This document shows positions 12,041 to 23,111 of a stretch of DNA of 60,000 nucleotides, one piece after another (position 1 is the stretch's first letter; every line of letters starts with the position of its first letter). Made by a program: the position numbers and the translations under genes. Under the pieces are notes generated by a model. It saw nothing but the letters and a program-made list of their open reading frames with translations. It did not search any database and had not been told where the DNA came from. Origin of the DNA: Chrysomallon squamiferum (taxonomy: Eukaryota; Mollusca; Gastropoda; Neomphalida; Peltospiridae); contig CM022674.1 of the NCBI GenBank assembly GCA_012295275.1, positions 10,049,792 to 10,109,791 on the forward strand, given 5' to 3'.

Positions 12041-13268
12041 GGGTAAGGTGGGGTAATTCTGGCCCCAGGGCATTTCTGGCCCCAAAGTTATATTATAAAT
12101 TACAGCCACTATAGTGTTCTGAGCAGGCTTCTGGAACTTTGTTGATATAAACAGAACCTTACTATCTCTCATTAGAACAATCATGTAGGTAATCAGCCAT
12201 TTACACATGGAGTATAGTTGCCATGAAAGTAATGAAAACAACAAGGTTGTAAAAAAAGTGCATTTTGAGGTTTCAGAAGTGAGTGTTCTTTTTTTAGTCC
12301 TATAGACATAAGGTTAGTGATAACTTATAACAGGCAAACATATAAGCAATTATTAAGTTCAGCAGAAGAAAACTGATAATATGTGGTAATTAGGAAAGGA
12401 GTGTATGTTTTATTTTACTCTACCACTTGGGGCAATTGTGGTCCTCTTGCATAGGGTATTGATATAGTCCATTCTGAGTTTTATTTAAATTTTTTGAAAC
12501 AATTGAAAGTCCACAGTCCATCTGGTGGGGCATGTTGTCAAACTTCAAATAAAATCAAGAGGTATAAAGAACAGCTGGCAGAGAAGAAGAGGAAGGAGGA
12601 AAAAAGGAAGAAAAAAACAAAAGAAGATACTAAAGCCAAAATGGCAGCTCAATTTGAATGCTACAGCAGAACTGGTGGATGCAGTCAAAGAAAACGGTGG
12701 TGACGAGTCTGAACTAGAAGACAGAGGTGTAGTAGATATACAAGAAAAATGTTAACTCTGTGGCAGAGTTGATGATGGAATGAATTCCAATGAGTTCATA
12801 GAATGTGATAGGTGCCCAAATTTGTATTGTCTTGATTCTAGCACAAATATCTAAATCACAGCTGGTGCAGACTTGAAATATATTATATTCTTGTATCATA
12901 TTTATCAAGGAGTTTAGTTTATTGAAGTTTTGAATCTGACTTATTTTATGATTAGTACTAATTATTATTAGTAGAAAACAATGATTACATAGCAATAATC
13001 AGTACAATAAATTTGAGGACCAAAATACATCATAAATGTGGGGGCCAGATTTACCCTAAATCAACAGGGCAACTCTGGCACCTGAAAACAACTTTTAACC
13101 TAGTTCCCATTTCAAAAGAATAAACAGTATGCATGTAGTGTTTGTGTATTTTGAAGCGGAAATAGATATACTTCACATTATTCACTCCATTTTGTTGTTT
13201 CCTTTTTTCTGTGAAGCTATAGTTGAGGTTGAATGGAAAAGGGTGCCAGAATTACCCCCACCTTACCC
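12041..13268. mobile_element. Pogo-like DNA transposon remnant with terminal inverted repeats
   Basis: The ends are near-perfect inverted repeats: GGGTAAGGTGGGG and TAATTCTGGC at 12041-12063 match the reverse complement of about 13243-13268, with one extra G. Subterminal sequence repeats a 'TCTGGCCCC' theme. Inside, on the plus strand, a Lys/Glu-rich segment (about 12570-12650) is followed by a zinc-finger-like frame around 12755-12840 (CGRVDDGMNSNEFIECDRCP). That order resembles the C-terminal end of pogo/Tigger-type DDE transposases carrying a PHD-like finger. The catalytic core is missing, so this is a non-autonomous deletion derivative. No clean target-site duplication is visible. It sits just 5' of the first coding exon of paralogue D. 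Confidence 0.6.
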
Positions 13269-14745
13269 TTTATATTACTGATAAAAAAATAAAAAAATAA
13301 AAAATATTGTATTTGAATATTTAAAATTTCAAAGCAAAGACAATACAAAAATTTGAAATCTCATTACGATTACATGTGAAAAACGTAAAGTACCTAATTA
13401 TTGATTTAAATTAAGTAATTAGAAAGGATGTTAAAGCCAAAGTGAAAATATTGCTTGCTATCAATGTGTAATGTAAATCTGTAATCAGTGAAATCCTATG
13501 GAAGAGCGATAAGTATAATACACGCGTAAAAACGGGATATAATATCTATATTATGTACGTACGTACGTATCGGCAGTTTAGTCGTTTCCTTTTAACATTA
13601 AAAGATACCTTTCACAATAACTACATTATTCAAGCTATCCAAAATAGAGATTTTCTTCAAATGAAGTTTCTGTTAAACTACCCTTATTCGTCACAGATTA
13701 AGGAAAACCCAGTTTCGCAGGTGCCTAGACTGATTGACTGAAATAAAAGGATATTCACTCTCTGGGTGAGTGTCCGGTCTATGAGAAGATAATAAAAGGA
13801 ACGATAACTCCTTCCATAATTGACAGCAGCAGGACGTCAAGTTTGACACTTAGAGAGAAATTGCTTGTATATTTATACATAAACTGCTGAATCTTGCATG
13901 ATAATACGAATAGAATATAAATTTTCTTTATCTCACCTATAGTGGTCATTTATGTTCACAAGTCATAATCTTCGCTTCATATACACACTGATATAATAGC
14001 ATTGCATCTATTTACGATCGACAACTGCTACTGCCTAGGATACAGGCTGCAGCAGTAATTACAATTACTGTTACTTTATTAGAACGATCTCGTGGTATCG
14101 GTTTTGACGCAGATAAGCAACAGTTTCGCCCTAAGGAAAAATAATGATGTTATTCTTGTTATTATGGACAGAGACATAACGTAATATATATACACATGAT
14201 TAAAATATAAACATTAAATTAAGTATAGGCCTATATAATATTGCGAGTTTTTGTTTGTTTCTAGTATGTGTATGCTGTAACATTCTTACCTTTTTAATGC
14301 GGTATGGGTTTTGGCGCTGAACATCTAAGCGAGTTCCATAAAAATAGGTTGAAGTGGGCTTGGCCTAATTGTTTAATAGTTCTTTGACTGTCAGCAGACG
14401 GTAATGTTTTGTGCAGTTTGTGGGTGAAATTTATTGTGAAACTTTGGAGATTATGGGGTTGTTTATGTATGGCTAAAAAAGTGTCTTATGAAAAACAGTA
14501 CTTTTAGCTATATGGTTATGTTAATTTAATCTTACCCCAAACATGCGAATATGAAGCACTAGATTATTTGGTAGGTTACATTTATTTTTTATTTTTTTAA
14601 ATTCTACTGAATTTTTATATATTCTTTTTTTTTTTTTTTTATATGATATTTAATCTGTATTCAATAAATCATTACTGAAAAATAATTTATGAATGTAAGA
14701 ATGAAAGATATTGCACTTGTCTTATTTTAATTTTCAGTGGTGAAA
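13269..14745. other. Probable 5' flank of paralogue D
   Basis: No gene is supported. A 62-codon plus-strand frame at 13553-13741 starts in an ACGT repeat and matches nothing I recognise. Positions about 13970-14120 are less AT-rich and contain CpGs (CGATCGACAA, CGATCTCG, GGTATCGG), consistent with a promoter or untranslated first exon for the minus-strand gene downstream, but no donor can be assigned. Confidence 0.3.
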
Positions 14746-14932
14746 CAATTTTAATAAACTCAAGCAAAAGAATAAAATTATATATCGTCTTGGTGTGTGT
14801 TTTGACGCACCTTCCTTAAATAATAATAATAACGTCACAGGGCAAATATTTTGTTAGTTATTGACAGTTGTTAGTAAACACACACCGAGACGATATATAA
14901 TTTTATTCTTTTGCTTGAGTTTATTAAAATTG
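14746..14932. repeat. Foldback: 57-bp inverted repeat with a 73-bp loop
   Basis: Arm 14746-14802 is the reverse complement of arm 14876-14932 with one mismatch (T versus C within CGTCTTGGTG / CGTCTCGGTG). The arms include CTCAAGCAAAAG and ATATATCGTCT. The loop at 14803-14875 contains TTGACGCACC and an AAT run. RNA from either strand would form a long hairpin. It is probably a small foldback transposon or MITE, or a recent inverted duplication. No target-site duplication is obvious. Confidence 0.9.
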
Positions 14933-15439
14933 CTTTAGGATAGTGGAATATATTACCACAATCAAGCCAGGCATTGAGTGAATAAAACAACTTTTACTCT
15001 TTTGAAGTATCTTCAGCATCATATTAAAAAAGAATTTATCAAAGATGTTTTTATATATACTTATTCACTTGAACCAATTATTTATTAAATGACAATAACA
15101 GTAATTAAAAAAACAACTTGAAATCAACATAAACATTATTCTTCTGCATGATCCTTGCTTACTGCTGTAATCTATACTTGAACATTTAAACATAAAAATG
15201 TATTGTTACTGTGAAAAACTTGGAATTTGTTTGGACTGTCTTTTTCCCAGCAAAAATCTGAGATTGTTAAATGCCTTTCAGATGGTGCCATTTTAGAAAT
15301 ATTTCAGTTTGCTAAATCAAAATATTATAAAAATCATCAAATTCCAACCATACATAATCAGAAATATTACAAATACTTTAGACATAGATCATAATGCTTG
15401 TCTGTGGAAAATATTCTATGTTAAAAAAATTGATAAAGC

Positions 15440-16230
15440 CACATGAGGATCACTATGGTTCTATTTCAAGAAAAATGTTTTATAATACCAGTAACAATAG
15501 CTACAGTTTCAGAGCATACACACTTACATGAAGTAGTGGAGAAAGAACCAGTTAATCATTTACAAGTGTTTAGAGAAAAGCTTGAAACCAAGAGACTGAA
15601 GTTGTCACAACTTGCAGAGAGAATCAAACAACTTAAAAGAAAGTTGGAACGAAGAGAAACTCATTTACAAAAAGAAAAGGAAACTAAAATAAGAAAAGTT
15701 GGTGCATTGATGGAAAAGAATCCAAACAAGTCAAGAAAAGATTTTGAAAAAAAAATCAAAACATCACATTAAATAGTTTGCTGCAGATTACAAGAAGAAA
15801 TTAATATTAAATTGGAATCCTGTCAGGTTGCTATTACAGCTGTCTGAAAAAGCTAGTCTGTAAAAGCTGAAAACTTAATATTGAAAAAAGAGAACCAGAA
15901 AGATGAAAAAGGACGTCAAAGATTTAACTATCAACATTAGCCATTTTCACTGTTTGTTATAGAGCAGTAAAGAATCTGGCAAATCTAAGTTTCATTAATA
16001 AAAATACAAGTCCTGTAATATAAGAGGTGGCATCTTTATGTTTTCCACAAACATTTTTTGTGTGATAGGAACACTGTCACTGTACAGAAACAATTTCAAG
16101 GAAATGTTTGTTATTTCCCAGTGTTGCAAAGAACTGCATGATAAAAACAATTTCTGCATTGGCTACAACTTGAGAAATAGTTCAAATACCATGCCAGCTC
16201 TGGAAAACATATATTTATTGTTGATGTAAT
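15440..16230 (+). pseudogene. Degenerate THAP/P-element-like transposase fragment
   Basis: Broken plus-strand frames look like a THAP-type domesticated or transposon protein. The longest (15443-15772) has EHTHLHEVVEKEPVNHL followed by a basic coiled coil (KLETKRLKLSQLAERIKQLKRKLE), the usual layout after a THAP zinc finger. Further pieces near 16080-16230 (DKNNFCIGYNLRNSSN) recall the LNNF-GYKLRNKH-like segment of P-element/THAP9-type transposases. Stops and frameshifts lie between the pieces, and no intact zinc finger is seen. I regard it as a dead element; the family call is moderate to weak. Confidence 0.4.
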
Positions 16231-16669
16231 TATGTACCAAGTTCTGTTGTAATTCAGCATCTATTGATGATGTTTTGTCTTGTATAAATAAACATCTTTG
16301 TTAAGCTGTTGTTTTAAAATTAATTAGTAATAAAGGTTGGATACACAAGAAAATGAATTAATCATGACTCTGTTGCTGATGAATAAATCTCAACCCTTTC
16401 TGCTACCAAAGTTTATTATTTAATTATTTAAACTTTAGTTAAATGAAATGTAATGGGTTTGAACAAGCAATAATATATACTTGGTATCACATTACCAAGT
16501 TTTTAAATATATATATATAAGTGGGCCTAGCAGATTTTTTGACTGAATATTCCAGTAAGCAGTCAATGTGTGCATTATACTTTGGTCTAAAATAACGTCT
16601 TATAGGAGGAGCAAACAAAGAAATAAACATACTGGTAACCAATTTTAGTTTGTTCAATATACTGAACCA

Positions 16670-16860
16670 GTAGATGCATAAGAGATTCCAGCTGATAGCT
16701 TCTTTCATATGCTCCTGTGAAGAAGAACAACAGACAACCAATCATGTCATCCACAACTGCATTAAACCTACAGCAGCTGAGGGAAACTACCTGGACAACA
16801 ACAACTCTCCAGGAAAAGTGATCTACAGAGAACAGTAGCGATCACAGTCACTGCAGGCTT
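16670..16860 (+). mobile_element. LINE C-terminal remnant
   Basis: Plus-strand frames here include SFHMLL, an EEQQTTNHVIHNC-like stretch (about 16715-16755) and NYLDNNNSP. The Cys/His pattern EEQTTxHxxxxC is typical of the tail of LINE reverse-transcriptase polyproteins. Stop codons interrupt it and both ends are lost, so only a short dead fragment remains. Confidence 0.4.
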
Positions 16861-18356
16861 TGACATGTAGTCAACAGGCAAAGAAAAAGAAGAAGTATAA
16901 TTATAAAAAGAAGTTAATTAAACACTGTTGAGTTATGCATCGTCTATACACACTAAATGAAATGAAAGTAAACAAAGACATCTCAACAATCTTTGCTAAA
17001 ATTTCTTTGATCAAATGGTGTTGTAAACAAATTTGCTAAAATTAGATGTATAATCAAAAAAATGTACTTCTAATGTATTTGAAGAGAATGAGTACCAATG
17101 ATGAAAGTAACTTGATATAGTTGCAGCAAATTTGTTCTTTCAAATGGCTCATGAAAGCTAAAAATGCTCAGAAATTCAGGAATTGTTGTTTTCTCCAGAA
17201 GCTAAGCCAGTTTTAGTGTATTCTTGGTATACTTTTTAAACACTTTTCTTGAGGCAAGAACTAAGTTATGAACTATAACTACAAAACAAAAACACTGAAT
17301 ATTATTACAGAACCATTTATCTTTTTTTTGCCCTTCTTTTAAAAATATCAAGCAGTTATGATTATTTTTAATAATAATAATTCAGATGAAAAAATATATA
17401 CACATACACATGCACACATTCATACATGAAAACAGCTACCATGGTCCATAAAAGTTGCACTAAGAGTACTGGGGCTAAATTTGAAATTTCAAGAGGCTGC
17501 AGTGTAAAATATACTGTTACTAATTAATTATAAGGCTGATAAACTATTTATCTTTCAAATGATCAGACCTTTAAAAAGCTTGAGACCTGTTGGAAAATTT
17601 ATTTAAATAAACAGGATCCTTGGTAGAGAAAATATTAGGAACCACTGATACCTAAATATATATTTTTTCTATTCTAATAAAGCTAAAATATCCTACATGG
17701 CATTGTTGTTATTTTTTAAGTTCTTGGAGTACAGAAATAGAACCATACATATCATGGACATGTTTCATATGAACTAATAATTATAAAAATGTGATATTGT
17801 CAAAAGTTTTTAAATTTTACAAAACTCTGCAGATTTTTGTAAATGGAACAGATAACTTTATTTAGTCTTGCAAAAATAATTTGTTCCAAGATATGAACTT
17901 ATATAGTATGCCATTTCTTTTTTCATATTTTTTATTAAAATGTGCATGTACTATAACCCAAATGTAAATGTACACCACCTAGGATCGTTTTTTAACCAAA
18001 CAAAAGACTCAAAGCATAAATTTTAAAAGTTATTTGAGAAAGTGTTCTATCTGTTCCCAGACCTATATAAAAAATATAAATATTAGAAAAACACCACCAT
18101 TTTGTGTGTTAAAATAATATAACTTCATTAACACTGTGATAGAAGTATCCACTCAAATGAAAATTTGAATATTTACTGCAATTTTGTAAAAGAATATGAG
18201 TATAATAAAAATATTTATGCAGTACATTAGGCCACTTTGATCTGTGGCCTCTGATGTTTTTAAGTGCATACACAGATAAAATAAATTGCGACAATACAAA
18301 ACTATTTTATTTATTTTTATCCAGAAATAAATTAATAGTAACTATGTGTGTATTTC

Positions 18357-18392
18357 TGTGTGTGTGTGTGTGTGTGTGTATGTGTCTGTCTT

Positions 18393-18432
<40 letters not shown>
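18357..18432. repeat. Compound microsatellite (TG)n-(CT)n
   Basis: A TG tract at about 18357-18385 is followed by a CT tract at about 18397-18432. Two overlapping open frames across it encode only Cys/Val or Ser/Leu repeats and are artefacts of the repeat. Confidence 0.95.
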
Positions 18433-18433
<1 letters not shown>

Positions 18434-18711
18434 ACATACATGTGTATTTTAATTATACTCATGTTCCTTTACAAAATTATATATATATATTATTATATGT
18501 AAATAACAAAAACATTGGTTTCTTTTAAATTGATAAAAACATTATATTTTTTAAATGTAATGAAATCCAACTATGTATCTAAAAGGAGCTGCATTAATAA
18601 ATATATATATAATCCCTACACACACACATGCACTCCAAAATTATGATCAGTCTGAAATTAAAATATTCAAAGGCAGAATGAATAGAAACATATTATTATT
18701 TTTTTAATCCT

Positions 18712-20592
18712 TTATGGATTTAAATTCTGGAACAAATGTTTCAGTTTTGATTTTTCCAATGCAACAGCAATAGTTGAGATAGATGGATCAATACTGTCTT
18801 GTTTCCATTGTAGAAGAAGCTGATAAACAACTTCAGGGGTACCACCGTGATGACTCTTACTACATTCATAGTCTATATCAGCATCATCAACACCTAAATG
18901 GCGAACTGAAAAGAATTTAAGACTCTAAGTATATACACATTTTTAAATCCCATGAATTAATTGTATTTGTTATGTGTATTGTAAACATAAAATTGATAAT
19001 CGTATCACTGAATTAAAAAAAAAAATTAAGTGTATGCTATTCTTTTCTACAGATGGTTTTTATCTGTGTAATTGAACTGGAAATCGGCTTCTGACTTTTT
19101 TAATTTCTAATTTTTTAATTTCTGTTAGATTTAGGATTTATTTTCTTATAAAGATGTCAGTATAAAATAAATTTAACTAACATACCAAATCTTCTCCATG
19201 ATCCCCCAATATTTCTAGACAATTGTTGAAGTTCCATACTGGATATTATTCTGGTAGATGCTTAACAAATTAAAATAGATTTGTATTAATGTATTATAAT
19301 GCCATTGCTCAATATTATTTTAAACTTTTTCATATTTTAACTTTATAGTGTTCAAATGCACTTATACAAATTGTGTGAAAGCCTATTGTAATATAGTAAT
19401 ATAATAAATTCAGGGGTAATAATGTAATATATGCATTGGTCAAACATATATATTGCAGTCATCTTTCTAGCTGTATAAAACATAAAGTAATATTCATAGC
19501 AGATTAAAATTCATTATAATATACAGTTCGAAAGACAAATTAAAAAAAAAAATTAAAAGTTCTTTTTATTTATTTAGTTAAAAATAATGCATACAAACAT
19601 ACATACATACATACATATATATAAAACACTGTCTCTATTCACAAACACACACACAAACTACAAAAGAGTATTAAATATTTTAATAATAAATAATGAAAGA
19701 GAAAGTGAAATGAACTATAAAACATTCTTACTCTTTAGCTCTTTAGCATGATCGTCATCTGGAGTGTACTGTTCCTCATCCTCACTTTCAGATGAAACAT
19801 CCAAATCAGAGTTAGTAATTGAATTGTTAATATTAAGTTGTATGTAATTATACATCCCATGTTGAAAAATATTAACGTGAGCAGGAATGTTATGATCTAG
19901 AAAATAATAATATATATTGTAGAATAATATTGTTTCTTTAAATGTTCATACACACATACAAAGCAACTTGGTATGCCTATAAAAGAAATGCAGCATGCAG
20001 ATTAAGATTTTGAAAGGGTGGCTTAAATGAATTATTATATTAGCTCTGCATATTCAGTACTTTAAATTCATGTTTAATACAAAGACATAACAATAAACTA
20101 TAGGTAGTTAAAACTGTGTATTAAAGTTACTGCAAATCTGTTGGTTGTCTTTTTTGGGAGGGGGTGGGGGATTCAGCTGCCCTAAGGTTCAAAACTTTAA
20201 AAATCACACATAACTCAGAGTAACTCTTACAATGGATGAGGTTCTTTCTACATCCAACAATATTATAAACTGTCAGCAAATTATATTCATTTAAAACATT
20301 ATTGTTCTTTATGGAATAAAGGAAAAGAATGTGTCTTTAAAAATTACCTAAATCTATTAAGAATTTAGCTCTCTTCCTAATGAATGATCAAATAAAATAA
20401 CTTTTAATCACTATTTACATTTAAATCATTGAATTGTATTCAATTTAATATTTTTTATAATATCAATGGTCTGTTTACTTTTTAATCATTTTTCAATGCA
20501 AAAAAACAGGTTTTTCTCTTACCACCAGCTGATGCATCATCGTATGGTGAAGTTACATCAATGTCACGTGTGTCTTCCCCGGCTGATTCCAT
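18712..20592 (-). CDS. RHIM-like-death-domain adaptor, paralogue E (167 aa)
   Basis: Complete gene in four exons: 20523-20592 (ATG at 20590-20592), 19732-19896, 19186-19260 (75 nt) and 18712-18905, stop TAA at 18712-18714; 504 nt, all junctions GT-AG with matching phases. Residues 1-23 form a short acidic N-terminus (MESAGEDTRDIDV). Exon 2 encodes a diverged RHIM, NIFQHGMYNYIQL: Gln, Gly and the downstream Asn are at RHIM spacing, but the tetrad reads FQHG rather than (I/V)Q(I/V)G. An acidic linker follows (SSESEDEEQYTPDDD). Exons 3 and 4 give the death domain: MELQQLSRNIGGSWRRF, VRHLGVDDADIDYE, EVVYQLLLQWK and a C-terminal KHLFQNLNP. Domain order and size resemble a minimal Imd. The expected role is a cytosolic death-domain adaptor; whether its RHIM still forms amyloid is open. 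A possible polyadenylation signal lies near 18303-18316. Confidence 0.88.
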
Positions 20593-23111
20593 GTAGAACC
20601 GCTCCTGAGAGTGATAGGTGCATATGAATTTATTTTTAATTAAGCAATGTTATACAGAAACTAATTAAGGCTCAAAATTATAACAATAATTATTATTTTG
20701 CTTTAGATGTTGCTCGAGTTTAATTTACAATGTTTGGTCTGATGTTTGCGAATCTTTGTTTCCTAAAAACTGTTAAACGTACAATAGCTTATAACCCGAT
20801 ATTCTATTATAAAATGTGCAAAATTCTCTTTTAAATTGTTCACACATAATTTATTTTACACATAAATAAGTATAACATTAAAAGTACATTTGCAAATAAA
20901 TCACTTTAAGATAACTCTACGATGGCCTTTTATTTTTAACGCTGGAATTATGATCGTGGCCACTGGTAATAACTACCTTCTCTTTTTCATTATTTTTCAC
21001 TTCAAAAAGTTATTATCCACCTGCCTAAGATTTGAGATCGATATATAGTATTTGTTTGTAATCTTGTGTTTCTGGTCTATTCCTTGTCACTTGGTTCATT
21101 TCTTTGCTAAACTAGGCTTAGTAGGTGGCGTTTCACTCGATTTTAAACGAAACGCTGAACCAGTCGAACGCCTTTATTGTTTTTACATTGGATTTTATTT
21201 TGCTTTCCTTTCTCTTTCTTTCTTTCCTTTCCTTTACTTTATTTCTTTCTCTTTTTTTTTTTTTTTAATACCAATGTATGTGCGTCTTTTTTGTTCCAAT
21301 TTTAATACTGATATAAGTTATAATTGTCACAATGTAATTTCCCCTCCCCTCCGGAATTCTAATAATAGTTTTGGGTTTTGTCTAGACGAGCCATTTTCGG
21401 TTAACATCTGCAGATAAATCTTAGTTTGGTAATAATTATGATTACAACCATGAAAATGAGGTTGATTTGACGAAATGTGCGTTGACAATTTTATATGATC
21501 TTTTTTGTTGTTGAAAAGCTTGGGCAAATCAAATTTTAAAAACAATAACTGCTTTACAATTATTATTCTATTATTTTATTTTATTTTATTTTATTTTTTT
21601 TTTGTTATTGTAATTAATTATATCGTTGTGTAATTTATTGTATCTGTTTGAAAATGATTTAGATGTGATAAATGCAGGTGAAATTTCAAACTGGTTTGCG
21701 TTATTTGATTAGTTCCCTAAATTATTTTAAACGTTTTGAAATTAAAAACTTGAAATTTTGTTTTATTACAATTCAACTTTGTTCCAAAACGACTCTCCAT
21801 TATATCCTAAATCTTCCACCCGAGCACTGAATGATAAATATAAAAAACGTTCTAATTTTATCATAAATAAAAGTCTTTTTAAAAAAACGTTCTCATCGCC
21901 AGTTTGTCAAGAAACATTTACCTGTGAAGTGTGCATGTGTGTGTATAATATTTATAACAATATTTTTACAAGAAGAAATAACAACATTTATAATAATCTT
22001 CTTTATTGAAACATTCTTCATGAAGTTAAATTAAAAGTTATGTTTGTAATGTATACATATATGAAACATGACAAAGATAAACTGGAACACTGTCTGTGCT
22101 ATATAATACGCCTTTTACACCAAATTCTGGAAATATAACATATTTACATACATATACAAGCTGCATTAACACTAGTTTATAGTAATTGTGTTTAAATACA
22201 TGTAACTAATTTAATAATGTATATACATATACAGTTATTCATCTTCTAATCATAAAAATTTCAATTTATTTTACATAAAAATTTGTACAATTATTAATTT
22301 TTGTATTTGCACAAAAATGCTGAGAATTGTTCAGCTATTGAGTTATTTTGTCACTTCAACTGCAAAGCTAACTGAAAAAGTATTTCACAGCACAATGTCT
22401 AAACAATGGTTGTTACTATTAAGTTAATTAACACTGAAACACTTAAATTATTGCTATGGCCAGCCTATTAAATCTAACAAAACAATACACTTCTGAACAA
22501 TATAAATAATGAGTAATTCCACATGTATGAAAAATTCAGTTTTTAAATAAGTGCTGCAAACTCTCAGATGTACATATTCAGAATCATAAAAAAAATATTA
22601 ATTTTAAAAATAAAGGAAACAATCTGAAGTGGAAAATGTCAGACTAATTTATATTATTACTGATTATCCTAAATAAACTAGCTAACACAAATCTGAACTG
22701 GTATGATATATATGTACTAGATAATTTTGACAAATTATAAAACATTTAAAATCCAGAGTTTACAATCCATTTAGTTTTTTCAACAATAGTTAGAGATGTT
22801 CATTTTTATTAAAATCTGATTTATATGCTTCTGACAGCTGCATCACATTCTGTTTCTCTGTCTATATTCTAACATACACTCCACTTTCAAACCAGATAAC
22901 AACAAATTTACACTTGTCATTCAACCAAAAAAATTACGTGTCTGGAATTTTCATTACACAATTTATTCTTACCAGAGTGTAAGTTTAAATAACAGAATTG
23001 GCCTGTTTTGTTCACACACTGATTAAAACAGTTTGAGTGAGAATGTTTAGAACAGTGGAAGTAAGGCATGTTCACACAATCTGTTAAGACAGTCTAACAC
23101 ACAGCAAATTC
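20593..23111. other. Intergenic stretch and probable RER1 3' UTR
   Basis: No gene is supported. The part near 23111 is the likely 3' untranslated region of RER1 (minus), with AATAAA-type signals on the minus strand such as near 22000-22006. Plus-strand frames at 21052-21417 and 21758-22009 are low-complexity (Phe/Leu/Ser from T-rich tracts, or Asn/Lys-rich) and match nothing I know. Confidence 0.4.

Noticed and set aside
12494-12755. Two overlapping Lys-rich plus-strand frames as host genes
   Set aside because: They are inside the inverted-repeat transposon remnant.
13553-13741. Plus-strand frame MYVRTYRQF..., faintly LYR-protein-like
   Set aside because: No full LYR motif pattern, starts in an ACGT repeat, no neighbouring exons.
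18254-18528. Two overlapping plus-strand frames with Cys/Val and Ser/Leu runs
   Set aside because: They are translations of the TG/CT microsatellite.
9062-20592. A RIPK-like kinase upstream of the RHIM exons
   Set aside because: I looked for kinase signatures (VAIK, HRD, DFG) around the cluster and saw none; paralogues D and E have defined ATG exons.
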